A stretch of DNA of 11,508 nucleotides from an uncultured Caldimonas sp. (GTDB taxonomy: Bacteria; Pseudomonadota; Gammaproteobacteria; Burkholderiales; Burkholderiaceae): assembly GCF_946480305.1 (NCBI RefSeq), contig NZ_CAMLJQ010000074.1, positions 1-11,508 on the forward strand, given 5' to 3'. This document shows, piece by piece, positions 1 to 7,627 of the stretch; position 1 is the stretch's first letter; each line of letters starts with the position of its first letter. Under the pieces are notes generated by a model. That model saw only the letters and a list, made by a program, of their open reading frames with translations, was not told where the DNA came from and did not search any database. The translations under genes and the position numbers were made by a program.

Positions 1-60
1 GCCCCCCCGGGGGGCGGCTCCAGCGGACCGGCGGAGCCGGATCCGCGGCGCCACTCGAAC
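1..60. repeat. GC-rich palindromic intergenic element
   Basis: The window opens with a C7G6 run (2-14) that is itself a near-perfect palindrome. It is followed by CGGCTCC (15-21) pairing with GGAGCCG (33-39). An overlapping alternative is GCGGA+CCGGC (23-32) pairing with GCCGG+TCCGC (36-40, 42-46) around a GGA loop with one bulged A. These lie downstream of the dut stop on the minus strand, so they could end or stabilise the operon transcript, but no T-run follows. Short GC-rich palindromes of this kind are common intergenic repeats in Burkholderiales; membership in a known repeat family is inference. The element may continue left of the window. Confidence 0.55.
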
Positions 61-128
61 AAGTCGACGCCTAGCGGCTCGTACGCTTAGCGCTCTCCGG
101 TGGAGCCGGATTCGCGGCCCACTCGATC
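28..128. repeat. Two degenerate copies of a ~33-base repeat (28-60 and 97-128)
   Basis: Positions 28-60 and 97-128 align at about 29 of 33 bases, with one single-base gap. They share GGAGCCGGA, CGCGGC and CCACTCGA blocks in the same order and orientation. The first 12 bases of the second copy (97-108, CCGGTGGAGCCG) recur inside the 3' end of dut (175-186). The spacer between copies shows nothing recognisable. No gene was found in 1-164. The copies may be a local duplication or two members of a dispersed repeat; the window cannot tell which. Confidence 0.6.
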
Positions 129-164
129 TATCCGACTCAACTGGCAGGCAAGTCCGCCATGGAG

Positions 165-620
165 CTATCGCTTGCCGGTGGAGCCGAAGCCGCCTGTACC
201 GCGCGCTGAGGCGTCGAAATCATCGACCACGCGAAACGCTGCCTGCACGACGGGCACGATCACGAGTTGGGCGATGCGCTCCATCGGCTGGATCGTGAAC
301 GTGGTGTGCCCGCGGTTCCAGCAGCTCACCATCAGTTGCCCCTGATAGTCAGAGTCGATCAAGCCCACCAGGTTGCCCAGCACGATGCCGTGCTTGTGGC
401 CGAGGCCTGAGCGGGGAAGGATCAGCGCGGCCAGGCCGGCGTCGCCGATGTGGATCGCTAGGCCGGTGGGGATGAGTTGCGTCTGGCCGGGCTCGAGCAC
501 CAGCGGCGCGTCCAGGCAGGCGCGCAGGTCGAGGCCAGCGCTGCCGGGCGTGGCATAGGCGGGTAGCTGCTCGGCCATGCGAGGGTCGAGCACCTTGAGG
601 TCGATGGTCTGTGTCGTCAT
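165..620 (-). CDS. dut: Deoxyuridine 5'-triphosphate nucleotidohydrolase (dUTPase)
   Basis: Hydrolyses dUTP to dUMP and diphosphate in the cytoplasm, which keeps uracil out of DNA and supplies dUMP for thymidylate synthesis. The 151-residue length matches the homotrimeric bacterial family. All five trimeric dUTPase motifs are visible: SAGLDLRA (27-34); PRSGLG (69-74); [13 protein letters not shown] (82-94), which carries the catalytic aspartate; ERIAQLVI (114-121); and the C-terminal glycine-rich [10 protein letters not shown] (140-149), which closes over the substrate. The ATG overlaps the coaBC stop in an ATGA (617-620) and has no clear Shine-Dalgarno sequence, so translation is probably coupled to coaBC. 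The coaBC-dut pairing is the same as the E. coli dfp-dut arrangement. It is the last gene of the run. Identification is secure. Confidence 0.97.
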   Translation of the reverse strand: MTTQTIDLKVLDPRMAEQLPAYATPGSAGLDLRACLDAPLVLEPGQTQLIPTGLAIHIGDAGLAALILPRSGLGHKHGIVLGNLVGLIDSDYQGQLMVSCWNRGHTTFTIQPMERIAQLVIVPVVQAAFRVVDDFDASARGTGGFGSTGKR

Positions 621-1861
621 GCGGAATGGCTCGCGATGCGGGCGGCGATCTCTTGCACCAGGCGGCGGGCAAGCGTGAGTTTGTCGGCGGTGGCGCCGCC
701 TTCGGGCAGCTCGCGGTGGCCGAGGTCGTCGACCAGCAGCAAGGCGTTGTCGTCGCGCCCGAAGGTGGCGGGGCCGAGGTTGCCGACGATGAGCGGCACC
801 CGCTTGCGTTGCAGCTTGGCGCGCGCATGGTCGAGCAGGTTCTCGCTTTCGGCCGCGAAACCGACGCAGTAGGGCCCCTCTGGCAATGCCGCGACGGCAG
901 CGAGGATGTCCGGGTTCTCCGTCAACTCGAACGTGGGCGCGAGCTTCTTGCCGTCCTTCTTGATCTTGTGCTCCGCCAACGTGGCCGGCCGCCAGTCGGC
1001 CACCGCCGCGGTCGCGACGAACACGTCGTTCTGGGTGGCACGCGGCAGGACGGCGTCATACATCTGCTGCGCGCTGCGCACGTCGATGCGTTGCACGCCG
1101 CGAGGCGTGGCCAGGTCTACCGGGCCCGCCACCAGCGTCACCTGGGCGCCGGCTTCGCGTGCCGCACGGGCGATGGCGAAGCCCATCTTGCCGCTTGAAA
1201 GGTTGGTGATGCCGCGCACGGGATCGATGGCCTCGAAGGTCGGCCCGGCCGTGATAAGCACACGCTTGCCGGCCAGCGCCTTGGGCTGGAAGAACGCGAC
1301 GATCTCCTGCAGCAGTTCCCCCGGCTCGAGCATGCGGCCATCGCCCGTCTCGCCGCAGGCCTGGTCGCCATGGCCCGGCCCGAGGATCACCGCGCCGTCG
1401 GCGGCCACCTGCGCGACGTTGCGTTGCGTTGCGGGGTGTGCCCACATTTCGCGGTTCATTGCCGGGGCCACCAGCAGGGGGCAGCGCCCCTCGGCCGCAC
1501 CCCAGGGCCGCGCGAGGCAGGTCAGGCTCAGCAGATCGTCGGCCCGGCCTTGCGCGAGCCTGGCAATGCAGTCGGCACTGGCCGGTGCAATGACGATGGC
1601 ATCGGCGCCTCGGGTGAGATTGATGTGCGCCATGTTGTTGGGCTCGCGTGCATCCCACTGGCTCGTCAGCACCGGCTCGCCCGACAGCGCCTGCATCGTC
1701 ACCGGGGTGATGAATTGCTCGGCCGCCTCGGTCATGACGACCTGCACGCGGGCACCGGCCTTGACCAGCAGGCGGACCAGTTCGGCGCTCTTGTAGCAGG
1801 CGATCCCGCCCGACAGGCCGAGCACGATGCGCCGGCCCTGCAGTTCGAGTGGCGCGCTCAT
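617..1861 (-). CDS. coaBC: Bifunctional phosphopantothenoylcysteine decarboxylase / phosphopantothenate-cysteine ligase
   Basis: Catalyses two consecutive steps of coenzyme A synthesis: CTP-dependent coupling of cysteine to 4'-phosphopantothenate (CoaB), then FMN-dependent decarboxylation to 4'-phosphopantetheine (CoaC). The protein has 414 residues, normal for the fusion. The N-terminal CoaC half shows the flavodoxin-like start [12 protein letters not shown] (17-28), the active-site histidine in MAHINL (His79), PASADC (93-98) corresponding to the PASAN-type motif, PAMN (133-136) and the catalytic cysteine in [10 protein letters not shown] (Cys169). The CoaB half starts near 198 with [10 protein letters not shown] and includes the AVADWRP and KIKKDG (299-304) motifs. 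The open frame runs further upstream to 2092, but the family start [10 protein letters not shown] fits the ATG at 1861. That ATG shares one base with the upstream stop (TGATG, 1859-1863) and has GAGGT 3 bases before it. Its stop overlaps the dut start. Confidence 0.97.
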   Translation of the reverse strand: MSAPLELQGRRIVLGLSGGIACYKSAELVRLLVKAGARVQVVMTEAAEQFITPVTMQALSGEPVLTSQWDAREPNNMAHINLTRGADAIVIAPASADCIARLAQGRADDLLSLTCLARPWGAAEGRCPLLVAPAMNREMWAHPATQRNVAQVAADGAVILGPGHGDQACGETGDGRMLEPGELLQEIVAFFQPKALAGKRVLITAGPTFEAIDPVRGITNLSSGKMGFAIARAAREAGAQVTLVAGPVDLATPRGVQRIDVRSAQQMYDAVLPRATQNDVFVATAAVADWRPATLAEHKIKKDGKKLAPTFELTENPDILAAVAALPEGPYCVGFAAESENLLDHARAKLQRKRVPLIVGNLGPATFGRDDNALLLVDDLGHRELPEGGATADKLTLARRLVQEIAARIASHSA

Positions 1862-2967
1862 CAGACCTCGCGTGCAGTGATGGTGTAGCGGAAGCGGTCC
1901 GGGTCGAGCGGGTCGTAGCGGCCCCGCTCGTTCTCGGCCTGCGGATACATCAGGAAGCCGAGCACCGGCCCGTTCGAGCCGGGCAGCGCCACGTCGTGCG
2001 CCATGTTGTAGCCCAGCCAATTGCCTTCCCAGCCGCCGAACAGGGCTGTCATCACGGGCGCGACCACCGGGTGGCGGGTGTCCTTGATCCACTCGCCTGT
2101 TTCCAGGCGCATGACCTTGCCGACGTCAGCCGGGTCCATCGCGACCCAGCCGTGTTGCTTGAGATACACCTCGGCGCGGCAGTGCTGCGCGCTCTGCAAC
2201 TTGGCGGGGTTGCCGCTCAGCTCGCGGTAGCCGAACGCCGACGGCACGAGACGCAAGCCATAGACGTCGCGCGCCGGCACGCCCGCCGCGCGGCACAGAC
2301 CGACGAACAGGGCATTGATGTCGCCGCACTTGCCACCGAAGTCGCCAGTTTCCAGCATCGCCTGGATGTCGCCGACACCACAGCCTCGCACCTTCGGCTC
2401 ACGGTAGGTGGTGTTGACCACCCAGTCATAGATGCGCTGCACCTTGTCGACGTCCGTGCGCGCGCCGCGCGTCACATTCAAAGCCGTCTCGCGCACCAGG
2501 CCGTCGGTGGGGATGAGCTCGGTCGGGGCCAGCCAGGCGCGTAGCGTGGCGCTGTCTTCAACGGCAGCCGAAGTGCGGCTCCAGTCGGTCGCCCGGTCCT
2601 GGGTCTGCACGCTGCTGGTCAGCTCGATGACGGGAGCGACGGTACCCGCGGCGAACTCGGCCAGCAACATCTTCGCGCCGTACTTCTCGTCCGCCACGAT
2701 GCGTGCCGATGACGCATTGCCCGTCCAGCTGTTGCCCAGCGAGCGCTGGTAGCTGGTGTCGAGCGACGGGACGGGCAACCACACCCGGGCTGCGCCATGC
2801 GGGTCGAGCAGTTCGATGCGGGTCGTCACCTCGAAGCGGCGCCAGCGGCCGGGCATCGGCGCGAACTGGCGCTGTTCAGCCTGCTGGGCACGCAGAGGCT
2901 GCAGGCCCCCGAGCGCCAGCAAGGCGCCCGCCGCCTGGACGAAATGTCGGCGCGTCTGGAAAGTCAT
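1861..2967 (-). CDS. Tat-exported transglutaminase-like (papain-fold) protein
   Basis: A 368-residue protein with a transglutaminase-like core (the protease-related superfamily with a Cys-His-Asp triad). The triad candidates are Cys214 in GGKCGDINALFVGLCRAAG, His262 in QHCRAEVYL and Asp278 in GWVAMDPADV, in the usual order and spacing. The N-terminus is a twin-arginine signal, TRRHFVQ at 5-11, followed by a hydrophobic stretch and a likely cleavage after LRAQ near residue 28. The protein should therefore be exported folded to the periplasm. The first ~150 mature residues are a beta-rich region of unknown role. Members of this family in bacteria act as proteases or amidases or are uncharacterised, so the substrate here is unknown. 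The ATG at 2967 was chosen because it places the RR motif next to the N-terminus; the frame stays open to 3273 without such a signal. It lies 34 bases after the TlpA-like gene and overlaps coaBC by one base. Confidence 0.85.
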   Translation of the reverse strand: MTFQTRRHFVQAAGALLALGGLQPLRAQQAEQRQFAPMPGRWRRFEVTTRIELLDPHGAARVWLPVPSLDTSYQRSLGNSWTGNASSARIVADEKYGAKMLLAEFAAGTVAPVIELTSSVQTQDRATDWSRTSAAVEDSATLRAWLAPTELIPTDGLVRETALNVTRGARTDVDKVQRIYDWVVNTTYREPKVRGCGVGDIQAMLETGDFGGKCGDINALFVGLCRAAGVPARDVYGLRLVPSAFGYRELSGNPAKLQSAQHCRAEVYLKQHGWVAMDPADVGKVMRLETGEWIKDTRHPVVAPVMTALFGGWEGNWLGYNMAHDVALPGSNGPVLGFLMYPQAENERGRYDPLDPDRFRYTITAREV

Positions 2968-3001
2968 GTTCGACTGCTGTGTCTGTGGGAAATGCCGAGG
3001 A

Positions 3002-3565
3002 TTATCGGCTCTGGCCGGCGGACGGGGCGGCAACGAGAGGATCGAGAAGTCTGCGCGCTTCGGCGCCGGTCCAGTCGAACTCGCCGACCACGCTCCAACG
3101 AGGTCGGCCGTCGCGGCCCACGAGCACGGTCGTCGGAAACACCCGGCGCGTCCATGCCTTGGCGGCAGCCCCGTCGCTGTCCAGCAGCACGGGCATGGTG
3201 CCGGGCACCTCGCCGAGCACGGTTTCGAGAAACGAGCGGATCTTGGCGGGGCTTTCCTGGTAGTTGATGGCAAGCACCACCACGCCGTCGTCGCCTCGAG
3301 TTTCAGCCAGCCGCAACAACGACGGCATTTCGGCGACGCAGGGCTCGCACCAGCTGGCCCAGAAGTTCAGCACCACGACGCTGCCGCGCAGAGATGACAG
3401 CGTCTGCTTCTGCCGTTGCAGGTCAGGCAGCGACAGGGCGGGCGCCGAGCGGCTGGCGGGCCACGCCTGCACCATGGATTGGGCCTGCACAACCGAGGAG
3501 CCAGCAGTCCACGCAAGGCCGGCCAAAGCGGCGCTCAGCACGTCACGACGGGTGGGAAAGGACAT
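3002..3565 (-). CDS. TlpA/ResA-type thioredoxin-like thiol-disulfide protein, Tat signal
   Basis: A 187-residue periplasmic thioredoxin-fold protein of the TlpA/ResA/AhpC-TSA group. Visible are the N-terminal strand, the redox motif FWASWCEPC (Cys73, Cys76) at the start of the long helix, and the cis-proline loop VFPTTVLVG (Pro144). The function is probably reduction of disulfides in exported proteins, for example during cytochrome maturation, or more general thiol protection; the partner is not evident. The N-terminus TRRDVLSAALAG (5-16) is a twin-arginine motif with a hydrophobic region ending in VVQAQ near residue 29. An in-frame upstream ATG at 3613 adds 16 residues; 3565 was preferred because it puts the RR motif near the start, though neither site has a strong ribosome-binding sequence. 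It is the first gene of the run leading to coaBC and dut. Confidence 0.87.
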   Translation of the reverse strand: MSFPTRRDVLSAALAGLAWTAGSSVVQAQSMVQAWPASRSAPALSLPDLQRQKQTLSSLRGSVVVLNFWASWCEPCVAEMPSLLRLAETRGDDGVVVLAINYQESPAKIRSFLETVLGEVPGTMPVLLDSDGAAAKAWTRRVFPTTVLVGRDGRPRWSVVGEFDWTGAEARRLLDPLVAAPSAGQSR

Positions 3566-3702
3566 GGGAGCGATTATCGAAGCCGCTTCGCGCATGCGGG
3601 GACACACGCTCATGCACCCCTGTTCGGCTCAAGCCCTATTGCTGCACGGGCCGCCAGCCGCTGCGTGTTCCCCGAGCAAGGCGCCAGCGCTGCTCCACCT
3701 GA

Positions 3703-4041
3703 TCAGCGACGGCGGTTGGGGCGCACGCTGCCGTCGTAGAACTCGGGCGGCTTCTTGCGCACCCATGTGACGAACGCCTCGATCTCGGGGTGCGCACGCA
3801 GCGCCTCCCAACTCGCGTAGTCGCGGGCAAGTTCCTTCTCGGAGAACGTCGCGTGGATCTTGCGGTGGCAAATGCGGTGCACCAGCGTCTTGTCGCGCCC
3901 GCCTTCGCTGCGTGGCACCAGGTGGTGCTCATCGGCACTCGGGCCGGGCACGATCTCGCGCCCGCACAACGGGCACGGCGCGATCTGCTCTGCAGGGGTA
4001 CCGAAAGGCTGCGAACCGCGCAGCGAACGACGAGCAACCAT
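3703..4041 (-). CDS. Small HNH endonuclease-fold protein
   Basis: A 112-residue cytoplasmic protein with a compact zinc-binding HNH (beta-beta-alpha metal) fold. The key residues are CPLC (Cys23, Cys26), DEHHLVPRSEGG (37-48) with the general-base histidine region, and HRICHRKIH (55-63), which supplies the remaining metal ligands. The C-terminal part, RAHPEIEAFVTWVRKKPPEFY (82-102), resembles a conserved tail seen in a proteobacterial family annotated only as HNH endonuclease (recalled from general knowledge). Unlike phage or restriction-linked HNH proteins it stands alone, with no DNA-recognition domain or cognate methylase nearby. The real substrate is unknown. It starts 12 bases after the secreted-protein gene and has a strong Shine-Dalgarno match, so it is probably the last gene of the alaS run. 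Confidence 0.85.
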   Translation of the reverse strand: MVARRSLRGSQPFGTPAEQIAPCPLCGREIVPGPSADEHHLVPRSEGGRDKTLVHRICHRKIHATFSEKELARDYASWEALRAHPEIEAFVTWVRKKPPEFYDGSVRPNRRR

Positions 4042-4048
4042 CGGTCGT

Positions 4049-4055
4049 TCACCTC
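4049..4055 (-). promoter_or_regulatory. Strong Shine-Dalgarno site for the HNH gene
   Basis: GAGGTGA on the minus strand is a 7-base match to the 16S rRNA anti-Shine-Dalgarno end, 7 bases before the ATG at 4041. It overlaps the upstream stop codon (TGA, 4056-4054), which suggests re-initiation or coupling between the two genes and fixes the HNH start. Confidence 0.65.
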
Positions 4056-4773
4056 ACCGCGGCATGCCATCCGGGTCGGTGCGGGCCTCTTGCGACAACG
4101 GCGCGAGGTGGAAGGCCTGCACGCCGGGCTGGTCGTTGAGCGTGGTCACCGCGTCGATGCCGAAGTCCTGCCCGCCGCCCGCACGGCGATAACGCAGCTG
4201 CAGCTGCCGGCGCCATGTGCCGCCGCGGTCGATGTTGCGTTCCAGCACCTTCTCGACCTTGCCCGTCTTGCTGGCCAGCCGGTCGAGCCCGAGCAGGAAG
4301 GCTTCGTGCAATGCCGGCCCCATGGCCCCTTCCGCCCAGACGATGCAACGCTGCCCCGCCATCACCACGAGGTACACCCGCGCCGCCCCTCCCGGCATGG
4401 CGAGCACGGTGCCGGCCTGCCCCTCGAGCAGCGTCTGCGATTCCGGGGCCAGTTCATCGTGCGGCTCGAAACCTTGCGACAAGGCCCAATCCACGGTGGC
4501 TGCGAGCTGGCCCTCGTGCGCGACGCAACCTTCCACGAAGGCCTGCGCGATGGCGTCGGTGGTCGCCGGTGTCACGGTGCCGATGGAAGGCACCGGCAAC
4601 ACACCGATCGGCGGCGCAGACTCCAACGGCACCGCTTCGATCACGGGCGGCGGGGCAACGGGTTGCGGCTGCGCTGCCGCCGGGCCGGCACACAGCAGGG
4701 TTGCGAGCCATAGGTTGACCCAGGACGACGACGCCCGCCGAGGCGGGACCAGGGCGGGCGTTTGCCTGTGCAT
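4054..4773 (-). CDS. Secreted protein of unknown function
   Basis: A 239-residue protein whose family is not recognised. It has a signal peptide: a basic n-region ending PPRRASSS, a hydrophobic core VNLWLATLLCAG (19-30) and a likely cleavage after PAAA (31-34). The cysteine in the core is not in a lipobox, because the preceding residues are Leu-Leu. A proline-rich segment (35-63) follows, then a globular domain from about 68 on. Two cysteines, Cys83 (VEGCVAHEG) and Cys143 (GQRCIVWAEG), could form a disulfide in the periplasm. No catalytic motif is evident. The ATG at 4773 has GGAAG 6 bases upstream (4780-4784) and lies 12 bases after the alaS stop, so it is probably cotranscribed with alaS. 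Nothing ties it functionally to tRNA charging. Confidence 0.8.
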   Translation of the reverse strand: MHRQTPALVPPRRASSSWVNLWLATLLCAGPAAAQPQPVAPPPVIEAVPLESAPPIGVLPVPSIGTVTPATTDAIAQAFVEGCVAHEGQLAATVDWALSQGFEPHDELAPESQTLLEGQAGTVLAMPGGAARVYLVVMAGQRCIVWAEGAMGPALHEAFLLGLDRLASKTGKVEKVLERNIDRGGTWRRQLQLRYRRAGGGQDFGIDAVTTLNDQPGVQAFHLAPLSQEARTDPDGMPR

Positions 4774-4785
4774 CAGGGACTTCCG

Positions 4786-7413
4786 TTAAACGCGCTCGGC
4801 CACCCAGCCTTGAACCGACGCAAGCGCCGCCCCCAGCCTGGAAGGATCGGTGCCGCCGGCCATCGCCATGTCGGGCTTGCCGCCGCCCTTGCCGCCGACC
4901 TGCTGCGCGACGAAGTTCACCAGCTCGCCAGCCTTGACCTTGGCGATGCTGTCGTTCGTGACGCCCGCGGCCAGTTGCACCTTGCCGCCGTCGACTGCCG
5001 CCAGCACGATGGCGGCGCTCTTGAGCTTGTCCTTGAGCTTGTCCATCGTCTCGCGCAGCGCCTTCGCGTCGGCGCCTTCGAGCGTGGCGGCCAGCACCTT
5101 CAGGCCCTTCACGTCGACCGCCCGGGCGAGCAACTCGTCGCCCTGCGCAGACGCCAGCTTGCCCTTCAGCGCGGCGAGCTCCTTCTCGAGGCTGCGCACC
5201 TGGTCCAGCACCTGTGTAAGGCGGCCCGTCAGCTCGGTCGGTGCGGCCTTCAGTGTGCCGGCCGCCTGGTTGACGGTGGCTTCGAGCGATTGCAGATAGG
5301 CCAGCGCGTTGTCGCCCGTGACGGCCTCCACGCGGCGCACGCCCGCGGCGACGCCACTTTCCGAGACGATCTTGAACAGCCCGATGTCGCCCGTGCGCTG
5401 CACGTGCGTGCCACCGCACAGCTCGCGGCTGCTGCCGATGTCGAGCACGCGCACGCTGTCGCCGTACTTCTCGCCGAACAGCATCATCGCGCCGAGCTTC
5501 TGCGCCTCGTCGATCGCCATCACGCGGGCGTTGGTCGCATGGTTCTGCAGGATCTCGGCGTTGACGATCGCCTCGACCTTGCGGATCTGCTCGTCGGTCA
5601 TCGGCGCGTTGTGCGCGAAGTCGAAGCGGGTGCGTTCGGCGTTCACCAGCGAGCCCTTCTGCTGCACATGCGCGCCCAGCACCTCGCGCAGCGCCTTGTG
5701 CATCAGGTGCGTGGCGCTGTGGTTGCGCACGGTCTTCGCGCGCTTCTCGGCGTCGACCCGGGCGGTGATGGTGTCGCCCACCTTGATCTCGCCCTCGACC
5801 ACCCGGCCGTGGTGGCCGTACACGTCGGCCTGGACCTTCTGCGTGTCTTCGACCAGGAAGCGGCTGGTGTTGTTGCGCAGCTCGCCGGTATCGCCCACCT
5901 GGCCGCCGGACTCGGCGTAGAACGGCGTGTGGTCGAGCACAACGACCGCGTCGTCGCCAGCGCGTGCGCTCTCGACTGCCGTGCCGTCGACGTACACGGC
6001 GGTGACCTTCGCGGTCTCGTGCAGCAGCGCTTCGTAGCCGTGGAACGTGGTCGCGGCACCGGTGTATTCCAGGCCCTGAGCCATCTTGAACTTGCCGGCG
6101 GCCTGCGCTTCCTTGCGCTGGCGCTCCATCGCGGCATCGAACCCAGCCTGGTCCACGGTCACGCCGCGTTCGCGGCACACGTCGGCCGTCAGGTCGATCG
6201 GGAAGCCATAGGTGTCGTGCAGCTTGAATGCGGTTTCGCCGTCGATCTGCTTCGTGCCGGTCGAGAGCGCCCGCTCCAGGATCTCCATGCCGTTGGCGAT
6301 GGTGCGGAAGAAGCCTTCTTCTTCCTGCTTGAGCACGTCCACCGCGCGCTGCGCGTTCTGCCGCAGCTCGGGGTAGGCCTCGCCCATCTGCTCCACCAGC
6401 GCCGGCACCAGCGTATGGAAAAAGGGCTTGCGAGCGCCGAGCTTGTAGCCATGACGGATGGCACGGCGCGCGATGCGCCGCAGCACGTAGCCCCGGCCGG
6501 CGTTGCTCGGGATCACGCCGTCGACCACCGTGAACGTGCATGCGCGCAGGTGGTCGGCAATGACCTTCAGGCTGGGGCTGTCCTTGTCGCAATCGCCGCC
6601 GCCCCCGGCATCGACCGCCCGCTTGGCGGCTGCCAGCAGCGCCACGAACAGATCGATCTCGTAGTTCGAATGCACGCCCTGCAGCACGGCCGTGATGCGC
6701 TCCAGGCCCATGCCGGTGTCCACGCTCGGCTTGGGCAGCTTGTGCATCACACCGTCTTCGGTGCGGTTGAACTGCATGAAGACGTTGTTCCAGATCTCGA
6801 TGTAGCGGTCGCCGTCTTCTTCGGGGCTGCCCGGGGGGCCGCCAGCCACATCAGGGCCGTGGTCGTAGAAGATCTCGGTGCACGGGCCGCACGGGCCGGT
6901 GTCGCCCATCATCCAGAAGTTGTCGGAGGCGTAGCGCGCGCCCTTGTTGTCGCCGATGCGCACGATGCGCTCGGCCGGCACGCCGACCTGCTTGTTCCAG
7001 ATCTCGTAGGCTTCGTCGTCTTCGGAGTAGACGGTGACCCAGAGCTTGTCCTTCGGCAGCTTGAAGTGCTCGGTCAACAGCTCCCACGCGTAGTGGATCG
7101 CGTCCTGCTTGAAGTAGTCACCGAAGCTGAAGTTGCCCAGCATCTCGAAGAACGTGTGGTGACGTGCGGTGTAGCCGACGTTCTCGAGGTCGTTGTGCTT
7201 GCCGCCGGCACGAATGCACTTCTGTGCGGTGGTCGCGCGGCTGTAGGGCCGCTTGTCGAAACCGAGGAAGACGTCCTTGAACTGGTTCATCCCGGCGTTG
7301 GTGAACAACAGCGTCGGGTCGTCGCCGGGCACCACCGGGCTGGAGGCGACGATCTGGTGCCCCTTGGATTCGAAGAACTTCAGGAACGTCTGGCGGATCT
7401 CGGCGGCTTTCAT
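4786..7413 (-). CDS. alaS: Alanine--tRNA ligase
   Basis: Activates alanine with ATP and charges tRNA-Ala in the cytoplasm, and edits mischarged Ser- and Gly-tRNA-Ala. The 875 residues equal the usual family length. The N-terminal class II catalytic core starts [15 protein letters not shown] and includes the [19 protein letters not shown] region (motif 2). The editing domain shows HSATH (His565, His569) and CGGTH (Cys666, His670), the metal-binding editing-site residues, at numbers nearly identical to E. coli. The C-terminal C-Ala domain carries [15 protein letters not shown] near residues 840-855. The ATG at 7413 gives the standard family N-terminus. The in-frame ATG at 7440 is less likely, and the frame further upstream (to 7572) crosses the putative promoter. 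It is the first gene of a run with the secreted protein and the HNH gene. Confidence 0.98.
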   Translation of the reverse strand: MKAAEIRQTFLKFFESKGHQIVASSPVVPGDDPTLLFTNAGMNQFKDVFLGFDKRPYSRATTAQKCIRAGGKHNDLENVGYTARHHTFFEMLGNFSFGDYFKQDAIHYAWELLTEHFKLPKDKLWVTVYSEDDEAYEIWNKQVGVPAERIVRIGDNKGARYASDNFWMMGDTGPCGPCTEIFYDHGPDVAGGPPGSPEEDGDRYIEIWNNVFMQFNRTEDGVMHKLPKPSVDTGMGLERITAVLQGVHSNYEIDLFVALLAAAKRAVDAGGGGDCDKDSPSLKVIADHLRACTFTVVDGVIPSNAGRGYVLRRIARRAIRHGYKLGARKPFFHTLVPALVEQMGEAYPELRQNAQRAVDVLKQEEEGFFRTIANGMEILERALSTGTKQIDGETAFKLHDTYGFPIDLTADVCRERGVTVDQAGFDAAMERQRKEAQAAGKFKMAQGLEYTGAATTFHGYEALLHETAKVTAVYVDGTAVESARAGDDAVVVLDHTPFYAESGGQVGDTGELRNNTSRFLVEDTQKVQADVYGHHGRVVEGEIKVGDTITARVDAEKRAKTVRNHSATHLMHKALREVLGAHVQQKGSLVNAERTRFDFAHNAPMTDEQIRKVEAIVNAEILQNHATNARVMAIDEAQKLGAMMLFGEKYGDSVRVLDIGSSRELCGGTHVQRTGDIGLFKIVSESGVAAGVRRVEAVTGDNALAYLQSLEATVNQAAGTLKAAPTELTGRLTQVLDQVRSLEKELAALKGKLASAQGDELLARAVDVKGLKVLAATLEGADAKALRETMDKLKDKLKSAAIVLAAVDGGKVQLAAGVTNDSIAKVKAGELVNFVAQQVGGKGGGKPDMAMAGGTDPSRLGAALASVQGWVAERV

Positions 7414-7492
7414 CCCGGTCTCTTTCTGGCTCGCGCGCATCGGGTTCAGGCCCTTGAATGCGGCGTAAATGCTTGATTTGGCGAAGTTTTCG

Positions 7493-7498
7493 ATTATA
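7493..7498 (-). promoter_or_regulatory. Candidate -10 box for alaS
   Basis: A perfect TATAAT reads toward alaS in the 214-base region between the divergent alaS and gabD genes, in an A/T-rich patch unusual for this window. It would start a transcript near 7485-7487 and leave a leader of about 73 bases. No good TTGACA-like -35 box is seen at 16-18 bases upstream, so the site may be activator-dependent or fortuitous. The rest of 7414-7627 holds no recognised riboswitch or terminator. A weak TATGAT (7574-7579) faces gabD but also lacks a convincing -35 box. Confidence 0.4.
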
Positions 7499-7627
7499 GG
7501 TGGACCCGCCCTGGAAGACCCGCTGCCCGAGGCGGTGGCACACGTGCGACAGGTGGCATTCGGCGTGGCCACTTATGATGGTTTTCACGCTTTTTTCGGC
7601 CCCGATGCCGCACAGGAGCCCCAGGAC

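Noticed and set aside
2..14. C7G6 run as a sequencing or assembly artefact
   Set aside because: It is next to other hairpins of the same kind and fits a palindromic repeat. The window edge prevents proof, so it is kept as part of the repeat rather than reported as an error.
1862..2092. N-terminal extension of coaBC
   Set aside because: The extra residues are out-of-frame transglutaminase-gene sequence. The family N-terminus begins at the ATG at 1861, which overlaps the preceding stop.
2968..3273. N-terminal extension of the transglutaminase-fold protein
   Set aside because: The extension lies inside the thioredoxin-like gene in another frame and would bury the Tat signal that follows the ATG at 2967.
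3573..3585. Small hairpin (CGAAG/CTTCG) before the thioredoxin-like gene as an attenuator
   Set aside because: It has only a five-base stem, with no T-run or leader peptide; stems this short occur often by chance at this GC content.
4762..7476. 904-codon open frame on the plus strand opposite alaS
   Set aside because: It is a GC-bias shadow of alaS, which has full motifs at its expected length. The antisense translation is low-complexity and rich in His, Arg and Ala with no recognisable domain.
7469..7627. N-terminal extension of gabD
   Set aside because: The residues do not resemble aldehyde dehydrogenase sequence, and a good Shine-Dalgarno site precedes the ATG at 7628.
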